Of a stretch of 64,000 bases of DNA, positions 9,025 to 18,146 are shown one piece after another. Under the pieces are notes generated by a model. That model made no database searches. It had not been told where the DNA came from and saw only the letters and a program-made list of their open reading frames with translations. Source of the DNA: Candidatus Rifleibacteriota bacterium (GTDB lineage Bacteria; Vulcanimicrobiota; Xenobia; Xenobiales; Xenobiaceae); assembly GCA_900772775.1 (NCBI GenBank), contig CAAGRW010000134.1:1-64000 (forward strand), written 5' to 3'. Within the stretch, counting starts at the first letter, position 1. Each line of letters begins with the position of its first letter. The position numbers and the translations under genes were made by a program.

Positions 9025-9286
9025 TTTTTATCCTCTCCATTGCGCAGATTGAACAGTTGGTATAACTTCTAATATACTGCATCTTTATCCTGTTTTTTAG
9101 GGCAGTAAAAACATATCGAGACCGAAGGTGCACAGAAGAGAGGTTCAGTCAGTTATTCTTTTTCAACGTCTAATGTGGTACAATATAAACTGGTCAGTTA
9201 TTTTTTTATTTGTAATTAAATTGAGCTGACGCCGCTGTGGCTGAAGCTGCCAACTAAAAATATTCGTCGGAGCGAAGATTTGAGCC

Positions 9287-10591
9287 ATGGCATATGATGA
9301 AAAACAAAATTCAGATCAGGGATGGAGTAAACCGCGCCTCAAGCCTAAAAAACAAGGCTCGGCCGAGGGTAAAACGGCTAAAGTAGGCGGCGAAAAAGGT
9401 GGCGGCCCTAGCTCTGTCGGCGGTGGACTCAAGGCCAAAATAAGGGCTCGGCGTGAGCAAGAACAGCTTAAAGACGTCTCTCAAGGTATAAAGGCTCGCT
9501 CCAAAGCTTTTAATCGAAAACAGGAAGAAAAGGCCGCTCAAGCAGAGGTTGGCAGTGAGGCCATAGGCAAAAAGCGCCCTGCCAACAAAAAAAAGTTTAA
9601 AAACAACAAATTGTTTGGCCTCACTTTGTTGGCGCCCGGCCTTGATGAGTGCGATCCTGAAGGTGTGGCCGCCTTAGATGGAACGTTAGCCGCTTGCTTG
9701 GGCCAAGCTCCAGCTGCCGCCCAGCCTATTGCCGCAAATGAAAGTTGCAGCGCTCGCCACCCAGCACCAGGAGAGGCCGAGCCTTTGCCTATGGCTGCGC
9801 CCTCTGCGCCTATAGCTTCGGCGCCTGCACAATCGGTGGCCGCCTTGGCCGACAATGTTTCTGCACAGCCGAACTTTGGTGCGCCGCCAGTGGCAGCGCC
9901 AGTTTCACCGCTGCGCCCCTATAAGCACCAGCCTCACGAAGCTGGGGGCGAGCTCGAGCCTTATATTCCCGGTCGTCGTCCTGCAGCTTCAGCGCCTGCG
10001 GTTGCCCAAGGGCAGACATATGCTACATCCGGCGAGGTGTCGGAGGTCGCTGCACCGGCCAAGCCCGAGTCAAGTGGAGCGGCAGCCAAATTGCAATTGG
10101 CTATTCCTACTTCACCTCTTCGTCCTTATCGTGGGCAGCCTCGTGAAGCCGTTTCAGAGCGCAAGCCTTATATTCCCGGTGTACTCCATCCATCTACACA
10201 TACTGCGGGCAACTTATCAGCTGCGCCCAACTTCGGAACAGGAACGGCTTCTGTGTACAGTGCCCCAGTTAGTGCCGCTCACTTGGGCTCCTCAGCTTCT
10301 AAAAATACGGTTTTGCCTTTGCCTGTTGGGCGTGCTCACAAAGCGGCCGCTCAAAAAAACAAGGTGCTTCATGAAGAAGGCGGCAGCTACCGATCATCGG
10401 CGCGAGCCAATTCAAATGATGATTTTGGTGGCCAAGCTCGCGAGGCTGCCGGTAAAAATGGCAACCACAACCAAGAAACTATTCCTCCTGAAGAGGAAGA
10501 GTCCGAAACATCCACTGAAGGCAAATCACTTATAGAATTGTTGGAAAGTGTGCCAGTGGCCAAGCGCAAAGGCCCAAGTCGCTATGTTTAA
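9287..10591 (+). CDS. Unknown low-complexity Ala/Pro-rich protein with a repeated PYIPG module
   Basis: 434 residues without a signal peptide or membrane helix. The N-terminus (1-110) is strongly basic (Lys/Arg/Gly), the centre is Ala/Pro-rich and probably disordered, and the C-terminus is acidic. A module of the form SPLRPYxxQPxEAxxxxxPYIPG occurs twice, starting at residues 207 and 276, and NFG pieces (PNFGA, PNFGT) recur. No catalytic domain is visible. A basic N-terminus next to disordered repeats could bind nucleic acid or act as a scaffold, but this is speculation. No strong SD is seen near the ATG. Confidence 0.6.
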   Translation: MAYDEKQNSDQGWSKPRLKPKKQGSAEGKTAKVGGEKGGGPSSVGGGLKAKIRARREQEQLKDVSQGIKARSKAFNRKQEEKAAQAEVGSEAIGKKRPANKKKFKNNKLFGLTLLAPGLDECDPEGVAALDGTLAACLGQAPAAAQPIAANESCSARHPAPGEAEPLPMAAPSAPIASAPAQSVAALADNVSAQPNFGAPPVAAPVSPLRPYKHQPHEAGGELEPYIPGRRPAASAPAVAQGQTYATSGEVSEVAAPAKPESSGAAAKLQLAIPTSPLRPYRGQPREAVSERKPYIPGVLHPSTHTAGNLSAAPNFGTGTASVYSAPVSAAHLGSSASKNTVLPLPVGRAHKAAAQKNKVLHEEGGSYRSSARANSNDDFGGQAREAAGKNGNHNQETIPPEEEESETSTEGKSLIELLESVPVAKRKGPSRYV

Positions 10592-10799
10592 TACAATATG
10601 GCCGCAGTGTGCACAACTAAGTGACATATTTAGGCTTCAATAGATAATTCTACCTTCTAAAAATTGCCCAAAGGCTGTGCTCTAAGTCGTTTTGAAAGGC
10701 AATCAAAGCCTACTTGTGGAAAAAAGTTGGCAAGAAGGATAACGCAAAAAATTTTAGGATACTATAAACTAACATATCAGAGTTGATGGCGAGGGAGTT

Positions 10800-12263
10800 G
10801 TGAACAGCTCAGGTTATGACAACAAAAATGGAGGGCTAGGCGGCGGTGACGACGCCGGTCGCCTAGGTTTAAAGTTTGACAATGCCCTTAACGGCGATCA
10901 TTTAGATCCTGCAACCGTAGTTCATCGTCGGCCTAGTGCTTTGGCTATGCGCCGTGGTACCAATATTAGCCCTTACAGACGGGCCAAGCCTACGCCCACT
11001 TCTGCTGGCCGAACGGCTCCCAAAAAATACGATACTCCGCCCAGTTTGAGCGCTCAGGGCTACGGAGATGGTACTTCGGTAAATAGGAGTCCACAAGGCC
11101 CGTTCGGCACTACTTCTCAAAATTACGGCGGCGGCTTCCAAGGACAAAACCCTTACAGTGGCTATCCAAACCAGCAGTCCGGCTTTGGCAATACCAATTT
11201 AGGCAATAGCGGTTTCCAAGGGCAAAATCCTTACGGCGGCTATCCAAATCAGCAGTCCGGTTTTGGCAATACCAATTTGGGCAATAGCGGCTTCCAAGGA
11301 CAAAATCCTTACGGTGGCTATCCAAATCAGCAACCCGGTTTTGGCAATACCAATTTGGGTAATAGCGGTTTCCAAGGACAAAGCCCCTACGGCGGTTACC
11401 AAGGTCAACAGCCTGGCTTTGGCGCCAGGACTAATACTTTTTGTCAGACTGGCGGTTTTGGTGCCCAGACAAATTTAATGGGTCAAACCGGAGGTTTTGG
11501 CGCACAAAACAATTCGCCATTTTCCGGCTACGGTACCAATTCTGGAATAGATCGCCGCGAAGGCAGTTTGAGCGATGTCTTGTTAGCTTCGCGCCGCAGC
11601 TCCAATCCCAATGCCGGTTTAGGTGGAGGCATTGGCGGAAATGAATCCGGCGATCCTTCAGAGCCTTCCGGCCATTTGAGCCCGGCCGAAACTTATGCCA
11701 AATTGGTAGAAGAAAGCCAACAAGAGCGCAACTCTTGGCGCGGATTTGTGGCTTGGTTCCAAGGTGGAGGCAAATATACTGTTTTGAGCTTTATGATCGT
11801 AGTGGTGGCTCTTTCAGTCTTTGCTCTATTTTTGTTCCACCGTATCAATAAAGATAACGAAGAAACCGCTGGAGAACAGGGCCGCCGCGTTACTGAGTCT
11901 GTCTCGGAAGCTGCGTCCGAAACGGATAGCTCCAGGCGCAAATCTCAAGAATACAAAGGCTCTGTTGTTTCTGGCAATAGCGATAAAAAGGCTGCCGAAG
12001 AATATAGTCCCAGAGCTGAGGCTTTGAAAAAGTCAGTTTCTTCTCAATCTAAGTCTCAAGCGGCAACCAAGAGTCAGGCCAAAGCTACTACTAAAGCCAA
12101 GCCTACCAAGGCTGCTCCGGTCAAGAAAGCTGAACCTAAAGCTGCTCCTCCCAAAGAAGAAGCATTTGACGACGAGCCTACCTACTATGGAGAAGAAGGA
12201 GACGATTCCGCTTTCCATATGGATGATAACGATTTCGCCCCTTCGGTAGATGTTGAATATTAA
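10800..12263 (+). CDS. Single-pass membrane protein with Gly/Asn/Gln-rich 26-residue repeats
   Basis: 487 residues beginning at a GTG two bases after GAGGGAG. Residues 112-188 are three near-identical copies of a 26-residue unit (GFQGQNPYGGYPNQQ then GFGNTNLGNS), followed by a diverged fourth and related GGFGAQTN text. A single membrane helix lies near residues 323-348 (VLSFMIVVVALSVFALFLF). The tail is Lys/Ala-rich, then acidic. Without a signal peptide, the repeat region is predicted cytoplasmic and the tail extracytoplasmic, but the opposite topology is possible. The prion-like composition suggests a disordered, self-associating segment. Function is unknown. Confidence 0.62.
   Translation: MNSSGYDNKNGGLGGGDDAGRLGLKFDNALNGDHLDPATVVHRRPSALAMRRGTNISPYRRAKPTPTSAGRTAPKKYDTPPSLSAQGYGDGTSVNRSPQGPFGTTSQNYGGGFQGQNPYSGYPNQQSGFGNTNLGNSGFQGQNPYGGYPNQQSGFGNTNLGNSGFQGQNPYGGYPNQQPGFGNTNLGNSGFQGQSPYGGYQGQQPGFGARTNTFCQTGGFGAQTNLMGQTGGFGAQNNSPFSGYGTNSGIDRREGSLSDVLLASRRSSNPNAGLGGGIGGNESGDPSEPSGHLSPAETYAKLVEESQQERNSWRGFVAWFQGGGKYTVLSFMIVVVALSVFALFLFHRINKDNEETAGEQGRRVTESVSEAASETDSSRRKSQEYKGSVVSGNSDKKAAEEYSPRAEALKKSVSSQSKSQAATKSQAKATTKAKPTKAAPVKKAEPKAAPPKEEAFDDEPTYYGEEGDDSAFHMDDNDFAPSVDVEY
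11133..11432 (+). repeat. 78-bp in-frame tandem repeat, 3.8 copies
   Basis: Units start at 11133, 11211, 11289 and 11367, with the fourth diverging after about 65 bp. Each encodes 26 residues of the membrane protein above. The first three differ at only a few positions, which points to recent expansion or homogenisation. Confidence 0.9.
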
Positions 12264-12273
12264 TATTGTGTAG

Positions 12274-12311
12274 TCGGCCTCAAGTTCTTGTAGCTTTAGG
12301 CCGATTTTTTT
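12274..12311 (+). terminator. Intrinsic terminator after the repeat membrane protein
   Basis: TCGGCCT (12274-12280) pairs with AGGCCGA (12298-12304), followed by seven T. Confidence 0.85.
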
Positions 12312-12450
12312 CGCCCTCTCTCTGGCTAATTGCCATTAAAACTCTTTGTACTTGGGAAGGTAAAAGGCCCACCTGTTCGAAAGGGTCACACTGTTTGTTT
12401 TTTTTGTCTTTTTAAAGGCAGACCTAGTTTTTTATGCGAGGTTTTTTATA

Positions 12451-13437
12451 ATGGTCGCTGCTCAGAATAAATTTGAGACGACTGGTAGTATTTTGGTTGC
12501 CGGCTCGTTGGCGTTCGATTTTATTATGCGCTATGCCGGGCTTTTCAAAGAGCACATTCTGCCTGAGCGTTTAGATTCTATAAATTTGTCGTTCTTGACT
12601 GAGCGAGCCCGCAAAGAGCGCGGCGGCTGCGCTGGCAATATTGCCAACGCTTTGGCTATGTTAGGAGAACATCCCCGCATAGTGGCTACTGCAGGCGGAG
12701 ATTTTGAGCAGTATCGTTTCTACCTCGAAAACAGAGGAGTAGATACTTCTTGCATTGCTGTTTATGAAGACGAATTGACCGCTACTTGCACAGTTTGTGC
12801 CGATAAATGCGACAATCAGCTCACTTTTGTTAGCGTCGGCGCCATGGCTGAAGCTCACAATTTAGATTTGAGCAAGTTCGCTACCGAGCAAACTAAGTTG
12901 GCGATCATTTCACCCGACGATCCCAAGGCCATGAACCAGCATTGTGAAGAAGCTAGAAAAGCTGGTATTCCTTTTATTTACGATCCTTCTTTCCAAGTGA
13001 TCGCTTTTTCCGGTGAGCAGCTTTTGACCGATGTTAAAGGCGCCAAAGCCTTAATTGTCAACGACTACGAATTTTCGCTTTTCTTAGATAAGACCGGTTT
13101 AACTCAGCCGCAGCTTAATGAAATTGTAGAAGTAATTATTGTTACTAAAGGCGGCGAGGGCAGTACCGTTTATACCAATAAAGGTGAAGTTTTACATATC
13201 GATCCTGTTAAAGTAGAAGCTGTCGATCCTACTGGCGCTGGCGATGCTTTCCGCGGTGGCTTAATCTATGGTTTGCTTCACGGTTTGTCTTTAAAAACTT
13301 CCGCTCAATTGGGCAGTGTCTGTGGCGCTTACGCTGTCGAGCATTTAGGCACCCAAAATTACAGTTTTACTATGGACGCTTTTAAAAGGAGATACGAATC
13401 TACTTTTAATGAGCCTGCGCCTAGTTGCTTAGCTTAA
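12451..13437 (+). CDS. PfkB-family carbohydrate/nucleoside kinase (adenosine-kinase-like)
   Basis: 328 residues. The PfkB signature DPTGAGDAFRGGL near residue 260 contains the catalytic Asp and the anion-hole glycines. The N-terminal GGCAGNIANALAMLGEHP matches the family's first signature. Overall similarity by eye is to the bacterial carbohydrate kinase / adenosine kinase subgroup that has SLAFDxIM at the start and GAM in the middle. The likely reaction is ATP-dependent phosphorylation of a sugar or nucleoside; the substrate cannot be fixed from sequence. GAGG stands nine bases before the ATG. Single gene, ended by a strong hairpin. Confidence 0.85.
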   Translation: MVAAQNKFETTGSILVAGSLAFDFIMRYAGLFKEHILPERLDSINLSFLTERARKERGGCAGNIANALAMLGEHPRIVATAGGDFEQYRFYLENRGVDTSCIAVYEDELTATCTVCADKCDNQLTFVSVGAMAEAHNLDLSKFATEQTKLAIISPDDPKAMNQHCEEARKAGIPFIYDPSFQVIAFSGEQLLTDVKGAKALIVNDYEFSLFLDKTGLTQPQLNEIVEVIIVTKGGEGSTVYTNKGEVLHIDPVKVEAVDPTGAGDAFRGGLIYGLLHGLSLKTSAQLGSVCGAYAVEHLGTQNYSFTMDAFKRRYESTFNEPAPSCLA

Positions 13438-13467
13438 TTTAGTTTCAAGCATAAGGTTAAATATAGA

Positions 13468-13505
13468 AGAGCCCTCCCTTTTTGTGTAGTAAAAGGGAGG
13501 GCTCT
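13468..13505. terminator. Strong bidirectional terminator
   Basis: AGAGCCCTCCCTTT (13468-13481) pairs perfectly with AAAGGGAGGGCTCT (13492-13505). It lies between the convergent kinase gene (+) and the YVTN protein gene (-). Confidence 0.85.
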
Positions 13506-13583
13506 TTGGCTTTAGTTGTATGTGCTTGGTGAAAGAAAGTCGGGCCGCAGACATGCGTTTATGCCTGGGCCGACAAGTCTAAA

Positions 13584-15179
13584 CTAAGGACATACAGCGA
13601 TACCCCAAGGAGTAGATTGGGGCATAGGTGAACTGGTGTTGATGACGCCGCCGCTGTGGCCGTCCAAAATGCTGATATTGCTGCTGCCGGTGCAAGCTAC
13701 GAAAACTTTGTTGCCGTCAGAAGTGCAAGCAATACCTACAGGGCCTTTGCCTACGGGAACGGTGGCAATAGGCGATTGGTTTTGGCCATTAAGTACGGTG
13801 ACGTTGTCGGAGCCTTTATTAGTAACAAACACTTTGGAGCCGTCAGGAGTAATGGCTACTCGCTGAGGGTTGACGCCTACGCGGACGCGGCCCATTTCTT
13901 GGAAAGTCCAAGCATCAATTACTGAAAGATCGCCGGAACCGGAATTGGCTACGTAAAGGAAGCGTCCGTCGGGAGAAAGTTCCATACCGCAAGGGTTGGC
14001 GCCTACAGGTAAAGCTTTTTCGGGAATGCCTGTAGAGAGGTTGATAGCTAAAAGCTCACCAGAAGAGGTGGTGCCCATAGTTACAAACATGCGAGTGCCT
14101 TCGCGATTGATAACGGCGGCGCGGGGCTGGCCAGCTTCACCGGTACGCATACGCGGCAATACAATAGAGCGTTGGGGAGCGTTGCTGACTGGATCAATTA
14201 AAATGACGCTGGGTGAGGCGCTCATTACTGTAGCGATAATGTAGTTGCCATTCTGAGCCATACGTAAGTCGGTGACAATGCCGCCGGCGGGAATGGAAGT
14301 AAGCAACTGGTTGTCGTTAGCAGTATCGTAAATTTGGATCATACGATCGGAAGTGCTGACGTAAAGTCTGGTGCCCGAAGCATTAAAGGCAGACCAGAAG
14401 GGCTGACTGCCCAACGATTTGTAGTTGGGGTTGCCGGGAGCGTCGCCGTTCATGATCATTATGGAGTTGGGGTTGGCGCTGAAGGTTGAACCTTGCATGG
14501 CCGTCATCATATCGTGGGCGCTACCCAATTGGGTGGGCATTTGGGCATTTTGAGCCATAGTATTGTTGATACCGAAGGGGTTACCTTGGCCCAAAAGGAG
14601 CATTTGCGCATAGGATTGAGTGGTTGTTACTGGAGGTGCATTGTAGGAAGTGCTGCTGCCAGCAGGAGCGCCCTGACCGGCTTTGGCAGCTAAGCAAATG
14701 TAGGCTGTGCCAGGATCGATAGGGGCGCGTACGCCTTGCATACCGTTAGACATGGTATTGCCAGGATTCATGCCCGGGTTGAGGATCACTGTCACCATGG
14801 CTCTTTCGCCAGGCCCTTTAGGCACGGTGACGCTTTTTGTTACCATACCTACGCCAGCTTTTTGTACCATCAAGGTGTATTGACCAGGTTTTACAGTAAA
14901 GTAAAAGACGCCCTGAGAGTCGGTGACAGCTTTTTGTTTAGTTTCTTGTACAGTTACTTCGCAAGAATCTAAAGGCTCGTAGGGAACATCAATAGCACTG
15001 CGTCCGGGGCGGGAAGTGACTACGCTTCCGCACAAGTTGGGATCGCGATATTTATCAAATTTTTTATCGTTATAGTCAGCTTTCTTTTTGGCTATGGCCG
15101 GGGCTGCCAAAAGTCCCGCGATAATGGCGGTAACTAAAAACAGCCAAAGAAAATTGACTTTTCCGGCATATTTGCGCAT
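13584..15179 (-). CDS. Exported YVTN-family beta-propeller protein with a carboxypeptidase-regulatory-like domain
   Basis: 531 residues. An N-terminal signal or anchor (about 9-30) ends AAPAIAKKK. Residues 45-130 resemble a carboxypeptidase regulatory-like Ig fold (VTVQETKQKAVTDSQG, YTLMVQKAG). A Gly/Asn/Met-rich linker follows, and from about 250 to the end come 40-residue propeller blades, for example SPDGRFLYVANSGSGDLSVID and TPDGSKVFVTNKGSDNVTVL. YVTN propellers are usually surface or periplasmic binding scaffolds; no enzyme activity is implied. GAGG precedes the ATG. It appears to be monocistronic. Confidence 0.85.
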   Translation of the reverse strand: MRKYAGKVNFLWLFLVTAIIAGLLAAPAIAKKKADYNDKKFDKYRDPNLCGSVVTSRPGRSAIDVPYEPLDSCEVTVQETKQKAVTDSQGVFYFTVKPGQYTLMVQKAGVGMVTKSVTVPKGPGERAMVTVILNPGMNPGNTMSNGMQGVRAPIDPGTAYICLAAKAGQGAPAGSSTSYNAPPVTTTQSYAQMLLLGQGNPFGINNTMAQNAQMPTQLGSAHDMMTAMQGSTFSANPNSIMIMNGDAPGNPNYKSLGSQPFWSAFNASGTRLYVSTSDRMIQIYDTANDNQLLTSIPAGGIVTDLRMAQNGNYIIATVMSASPSVILIDPVSNAPQRSIVLPRMRTGEAGQPRAAVINREGTRMFVTMGTTSSGELLAINLSTGIPEKALPVGANPCGMELSPDGRFLYVANSGSGDLSVIDAWTFQEMGRVRVGVNPQRVAITPDGSKVFVTNKGSDNVTVLNGQNQSPIATVPVGKGPVGIACTSDGNKVFVACTGSSNISILDGHSGGVINTSSPMPQSTPWGIAVCP

Positions 15180-15451
15180 CTTTACCTCGCTCTTTTTTTT
15201 GATAATTTTGGCTTGATTTTAGTACATAGGCGCCTTTGACTGCAACAAAGGTGCGTTTCGTTTTGCTTATTTAAGTTTAGAGTGCAAAATAGGCTTGGCA
15301 TTTTCTTTGGCCAATATATTTTTTTACATATGCGAGATTGTGCCATTAAAAATAGTTTAATAAAGAGAGGGCTTTAAGCTTGTTGTTGTGAACTTTAAAA
15401 ACACGGTTTCTTGGCGTTTTTCCCATACTTAAGAAAGTTTAGGTATAAGAA

Positions 15452-15688
15452 ATGACTGTAATGACGGCTATTTTTATCTTGGCAGTTTGTGTTTTGCTGA
15501 TCGTCAAGATGGTTTTTACCATAAAAGACTTACGGCGCCGACAGCGTGAAGGTGAAGAAGCTGAAGCTGCAGGCTTAAAAAAAGCTGAAAAAACAATGAT
15601 TGTTATAGCTTCTGTGCTGGGAGTGGTAGCCATTCTCTGTGCGCTTTATGTTGGCGCTGCTTATATTCTGGTTTCGGCTATAGACTAG
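15452..15688 (+). CDS. Small two-helix membrane protein, unknown
   Basis: 78 residues with two hydrophobic helices (about 3-24 and 48-74) joined by a charged loop (DLRRRQREGEEAEAAGLKKAEK). A helical-hairpin topology with both ends outside is likely by the positive-inside rule. AGG in TTTAGGTATAAG precedes the ATG. It is 36 bp upstream of an exported protein gene and probably co-transcribed with it. No family is recognised. Confidence 0.6.
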   Translation: MTVMTAIFILAVCVLLIVKMVFTIKDLRRRQREGEEAEAAGLKKAEKTMIVIASVLGVVAILCALYVGAAYILVSAID

Positions 15689-15724
15689 TTCATTTTTTTT
15701 GCCCCCCTTGTAAGGAGGTTTGCT

Positions 15725-16438
15725 ATGTTATTAAAACTCACACGTAGAAAAATTTTCAGCTTTTTAGCTTTACTTTTAATTGTTGGTATCTTTTGTCCTG
15801 AGCAAGCTTGGGCTGCTAAAGCCAAAGTCTCTCGCGGTAAAGTTAGCAAAAATGGTGATGCCGTTACTTACAATTTAAAATATACGGCCGTTTCTAATTG
15901 CAATACTCGCTTCAAGACTAGTCTTATCAATGCTGATGGCTACGTTTTAGCTAGATGGGACGATATTGATGTAGCTAAAGGCAAATCTCACAATGAGCCG
16001 CAAAGGATGACCAATGTGAGCAAATTGCCTCCTAAAGGCGATATTTTTATTGTAGTAAAAGCTCAGCCTGCTGCTGGTGGCAGCGAAGGTGAATTTGGTA
16101 GTTGGAAATTTGCTTTTAATCGCTCAGGCAAACCCGCTATTTACTGCACTTCCGTCAAGCGAGCCAATGACAATGGTGAAACTGTTCAGAAGTTCAAATT
16201 CCGCTTTGAGGGCGCTTATCCCAAGCATAGTAAAATACGCATAGAAATTTATAATTCTGATGGCACTAAGTTAGTTTCGAAAAATCGTACGGCTGGCAAA
16301 TTTAAAGGCAACTACACTCTCAAGTGGAATGGCTACCCCGATAAAGGTGGTGTGATGTGCAAAAACGGCAAGTACATCGTAAAATACTGGATTGAAAATT
16401 CGAAGCCTAAGCAAAAAGAAGTCAACTTGAAGTTTTAG
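15725..16438 (+). CDS. Exported protein with a FlgD-Ig-like C-terminal domain, unknown
   Basis: 237 residues with a signal peptide (basic start, hydrophobic core to about residue 30, AWAAKA) and a strong AAGGAGG site. Two beta-rich segments follow. The C-terminal half (about 150-237: IRIEIYNSDGTKLVSK, TLKWNGYPDKGGVMCKNGKYIVKYW) fits the FlgD Ig-like pattern of a Trp-Asn-Gly turn followed by a GxYxVxY strand. It is probably periplasmic or surface-exposed, and no catalytic residues are evident. It is followed closely by a lipoprotein gene. Confidence 0.65.
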   Translation: MLLKLTRRKIFSFLALLLIVGIFCPEQAWAAKAKVSRGKVSKNGDAVTYNLKYTAVSNCNTRFKTSLINADGYVLARWDDIDVAKGKSHNEPQRMTNVSKLPPKGDIFIVVKAQPAAGGSEGEFGSWKFAFNRSGKPAIYCTSVKRANDNGETVQKFKFRFEGAYPKHSKIRIEIYNSDGTKLVSKNRTAGKFKGNYTLKWNGYPDKGGVMCKNGKYIVKYWIENSKPKQKEVNLKF

Positions 16439-16481
16439 TTTAGCGCAGTTTTGATGATTGATAGTTAAGGAGCTGATATTT

Positions 16482-17327
16482 ATGAATTATAAAGGTACTG
16501 TTTGTGCTTTAGCTTTAGTGGCTCTTTTTAGCGTCGGTTGTACAGCTAAAAATGGTAATCAAACTGCCCCGCAAGCTCAGCCTGTTGCCGCTCCATCTAG
16601 TGCGACTGCCGAAACTACAAGCGCTCAGTCTACTGCGGAAATTGCGCAAAATACCGCAACTGCTCAAGTTGGCGCAGCCGAAGTCAACCCTAATTTTAAG
16701 GGCGTCGGTTCTTATGCTAGAGAAAATAGCAGTCAATACAACAACGGCAATTTAGTTATTACAGACTTTAAGGAAGGCTTAAAGATCTTCGAATTTAACA
16801 TCCTTAGCGGCAATGAAGCTACCGATTCAGCTACTACTTATCGTCTGGCCGGCATCTTTAATGTAGATGCTGGTAAAACTGGCGTAGGCGAATTTGACAG
16901 CATTGTGGCTGGTTATGATGGCAAAATAAAATTTAAGCTCAGCGACGACGGCAAAATGATTAACGTCACTGCCGAAGGAGAAAAAAATCAGGTTTACGTG
17001 GGCAGCTACAGCTATACTCACTCTGATTTTGATATTAGCTTAGGCTTAGTAAAAGCAGTACTGGAAGAATTGCCAGGCGCAGTTACTGGTTTAACCAAAG
17101 AAGCTGGCAAATATACTATAAAATTGCTCGATAATGGCGAGCCTTTAGCTGGCGAATATTATGAAGCTGAAGCTGTCAACAAGCAAGGCCAAGTGATCGG
17201 CGCTTACGTTATTTCCAAAGATTTGCAATTGGTTTTGCGTACTGATATTGGTGCTTTAACAGCTATTCACGGCCAGCTTACTCCCGAAGTTGAAGCTAAA
17301 ATTGCTGAAGCTTTGCCTAAAGGCTAA
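16482..17327 (+). CDS. Putative lipoprotein, unknown
   Basis: 281 residues from the ATG at 16482, chosen over an upstream in-frame start because AAGGAG lies nine bases before it and the resulting N-terminus is a clean lipoprotein signal (MNYKGTVCALALVALFSVGC, Cys20). A Gln/Ala/Thr-rich linker (about 25-70) leads to a mixed alpha/beta domain without recognisable motifs. It is third in a run of small exported proteins (15452-17327) and is followed by a terminator. Function is unknown. Confidence 0.68.
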   Translation: MNYKGTVCALALVALFSVGCTAKNGNQTAPQAQPVAAPSSATAETTSAQSTAEIAQNTATAQVGAAEVNPNFKGVGSYARENSSQYNNGNLVITDFKEGLKIFEFNILSGNEATDSATTYRLAGIFNVDAGKTGVGEFDSIVAGYDGKIKFKLSDDGKMINVTAEGEKNQVYVGSYSYTHSDFDISLGLVKAVLEELPGAVTGLTKEAGKYTIKLLDNGEPLAGEYYEAEAVNKQGQVIGAYVISKDLQLVLRTDIGALTAIHGQLTPEVEAKIAEALPKG

Positions 17328-17354
17328 ATTTTAGCTTCGCACTACTACAAAGGC

Positions 17355-17391
17355 TCCGCCGCACTTCAATTAAGTCGGCGGATTTTTTTTT
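17355..17391 (+). terminator. Intrinsic terminator
   Basis: TCCGCCG (17355-17361) pairs with CGGCGGA (17376-17382), followed by nine T. Confidence 0.85.
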
Positions 17392-17404
17392 ATTGTAAAA
17401 TGTG

Positions 17405-17434
17405 TTGACACCATATATGGTTCCATTGTATCGT
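17405..17434 (+). promoter_or_regulatory. hicAB promoter with a palindromic operator
   Basis: A consensus TTGACA (17405-17410) is followed 18 bp later by TATCGT, a weak -10. The spacer starts with the perfect 12-bp palindrome ACCATATATGGT (17410-17421). A symmetric site between -35 and -10 is where HicB-type antitoxins usually repress their own operon; binding here is inferred. Confidence 0.55.
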
Positions 17435-17452
17435 GGCAGTGGGGGTGATTAC

Positions 17453-17698
17453 ATGTCAAAATGGGAAAAACTGTTAGCCCGCATTTGTTCTTTATCGAGA
17501 GGGCTTAGATTTGAAGAAATTCGTAAAGTGTTGGAAAGTTACGGATATACAATAAGTGGACGAACTATTGGAAGTAGTCATTATACATTTCGTAAACCTG
17601 GGAAACAGCCTATCACGATACCTAGACATGAACCCATAAAAAGGGTTTATGTAGAAATTGTTAAGCAAGTTGTAGAAAGTGAGGTAAGCGATGATTAG
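17453..17698 (+). CDS. hicA: HicA-family toxin (mRNA interferase)
   Basis: 81 residues from the ATG at 17453; an upstream in-frame start would run into the promoter region. HicA proteins are small double-stranded-RNA-binding-like RNases that cleave mRNA. The family's catalytic His sits in the SSHYTFRKPG motif (residue 43), followed by ITIPRHEPIKRVYV. It overlaps hicB by 8 bp, the usual toxin-first order for HicAB. The flanking region also holds a broken helix-turn-helix gene, which suggests an acquired island. Confidence 0.85.
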   Translation: MSKWEKLLARICSLSRGLRFEEIRKVLESYGYTISGRTIGSSHYTFRKPGKQPITIPRHEPIKRVYVEIVKQVVESEVSDD

Positions 17699-18068
17699 TC
17701 AATTGAATGAGTATTTAGCTAAGCCTTACAAAATGGAAATAGTAGAAGATCCCTATGAGGGTGGCTTCGTAGTCTCTTTTCCTGAATTGCCAGGGTGTTT
17801 GACTTGCGGAGAAACGATAGAACAAGCTTTAGCTAATGCTGCTGATGCTAAAAAAGTGTGGCTTGAGGCGGCTTTAGAAGAGGGAATAAAAATAAACGAA
17901 CCTGACAGCTTAAAGAGTTATTCCGGGCAGTTTAAATTGCGCATTCCCCGTAGTTTACACAAACTTTTGAGTGAGCATTCACGTGAGGAAGGAATAAGCT
18001 TAAATCAATATTGTGTTTACTTGCTCTCTAAGGCATTAGGTGAAACGGCGTCTGCAGCAGCGCTGTAA
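17691..18068 (+). CDS. hicB: HicB-family antitoxin with a ribbon-helix-helix tail
   Basis: 125 residues. The N-terminal half has the degenerate RNase-H-like HicB fold with the signature GGFVVSFPELPGCLTCGETIEQALANA. The C-terminus (about 82-118: FKLRIPRSLHKLLSEHSREEGISLNQYCVYLLSKAL) is an Arc-type ribbon-helix-helix DNA-binding domain. It neutralises HicA and probably represses the operon at the palindrome upstream of hicA. It overlaps hicA by 8 bp, so translation is probably coupled. Confidence 0.88.
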   Translation: MISQLNEYLAKPYKMEIVEDPYEGGFVVSFPELPGCLTCGETIEQALANAADAKKVWLEAALEEGIKINEPDSLKSYSGQFKLRIPRSLHKLLSEHSREEGISLNQYCVYLLSKALGETASAAAL

Positions 18069-18146
18069 AGTAATATTAACAGTGAATTTTCATCGTTTTT
18101 TTTAGCTTTGATAGCTTTTTTTTGCTAATCTTAAGCATTGCTTTCA

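Noticed and set aside
9855..10535. 226-aa alternative plus-strand frame inside the Ala/Pro-rich gene
   Set aside because: Arg/Leu/His-rich text with no SD is typical of an alternative-frame shadow of GC-rich repeats; the 434-aa frame contains the recurring modules.
11133..11432. CRISPR-like array
   Set aside because: The 78-bp repeats have no unique spacers and translate in frame, so they are coding tandem repeats.
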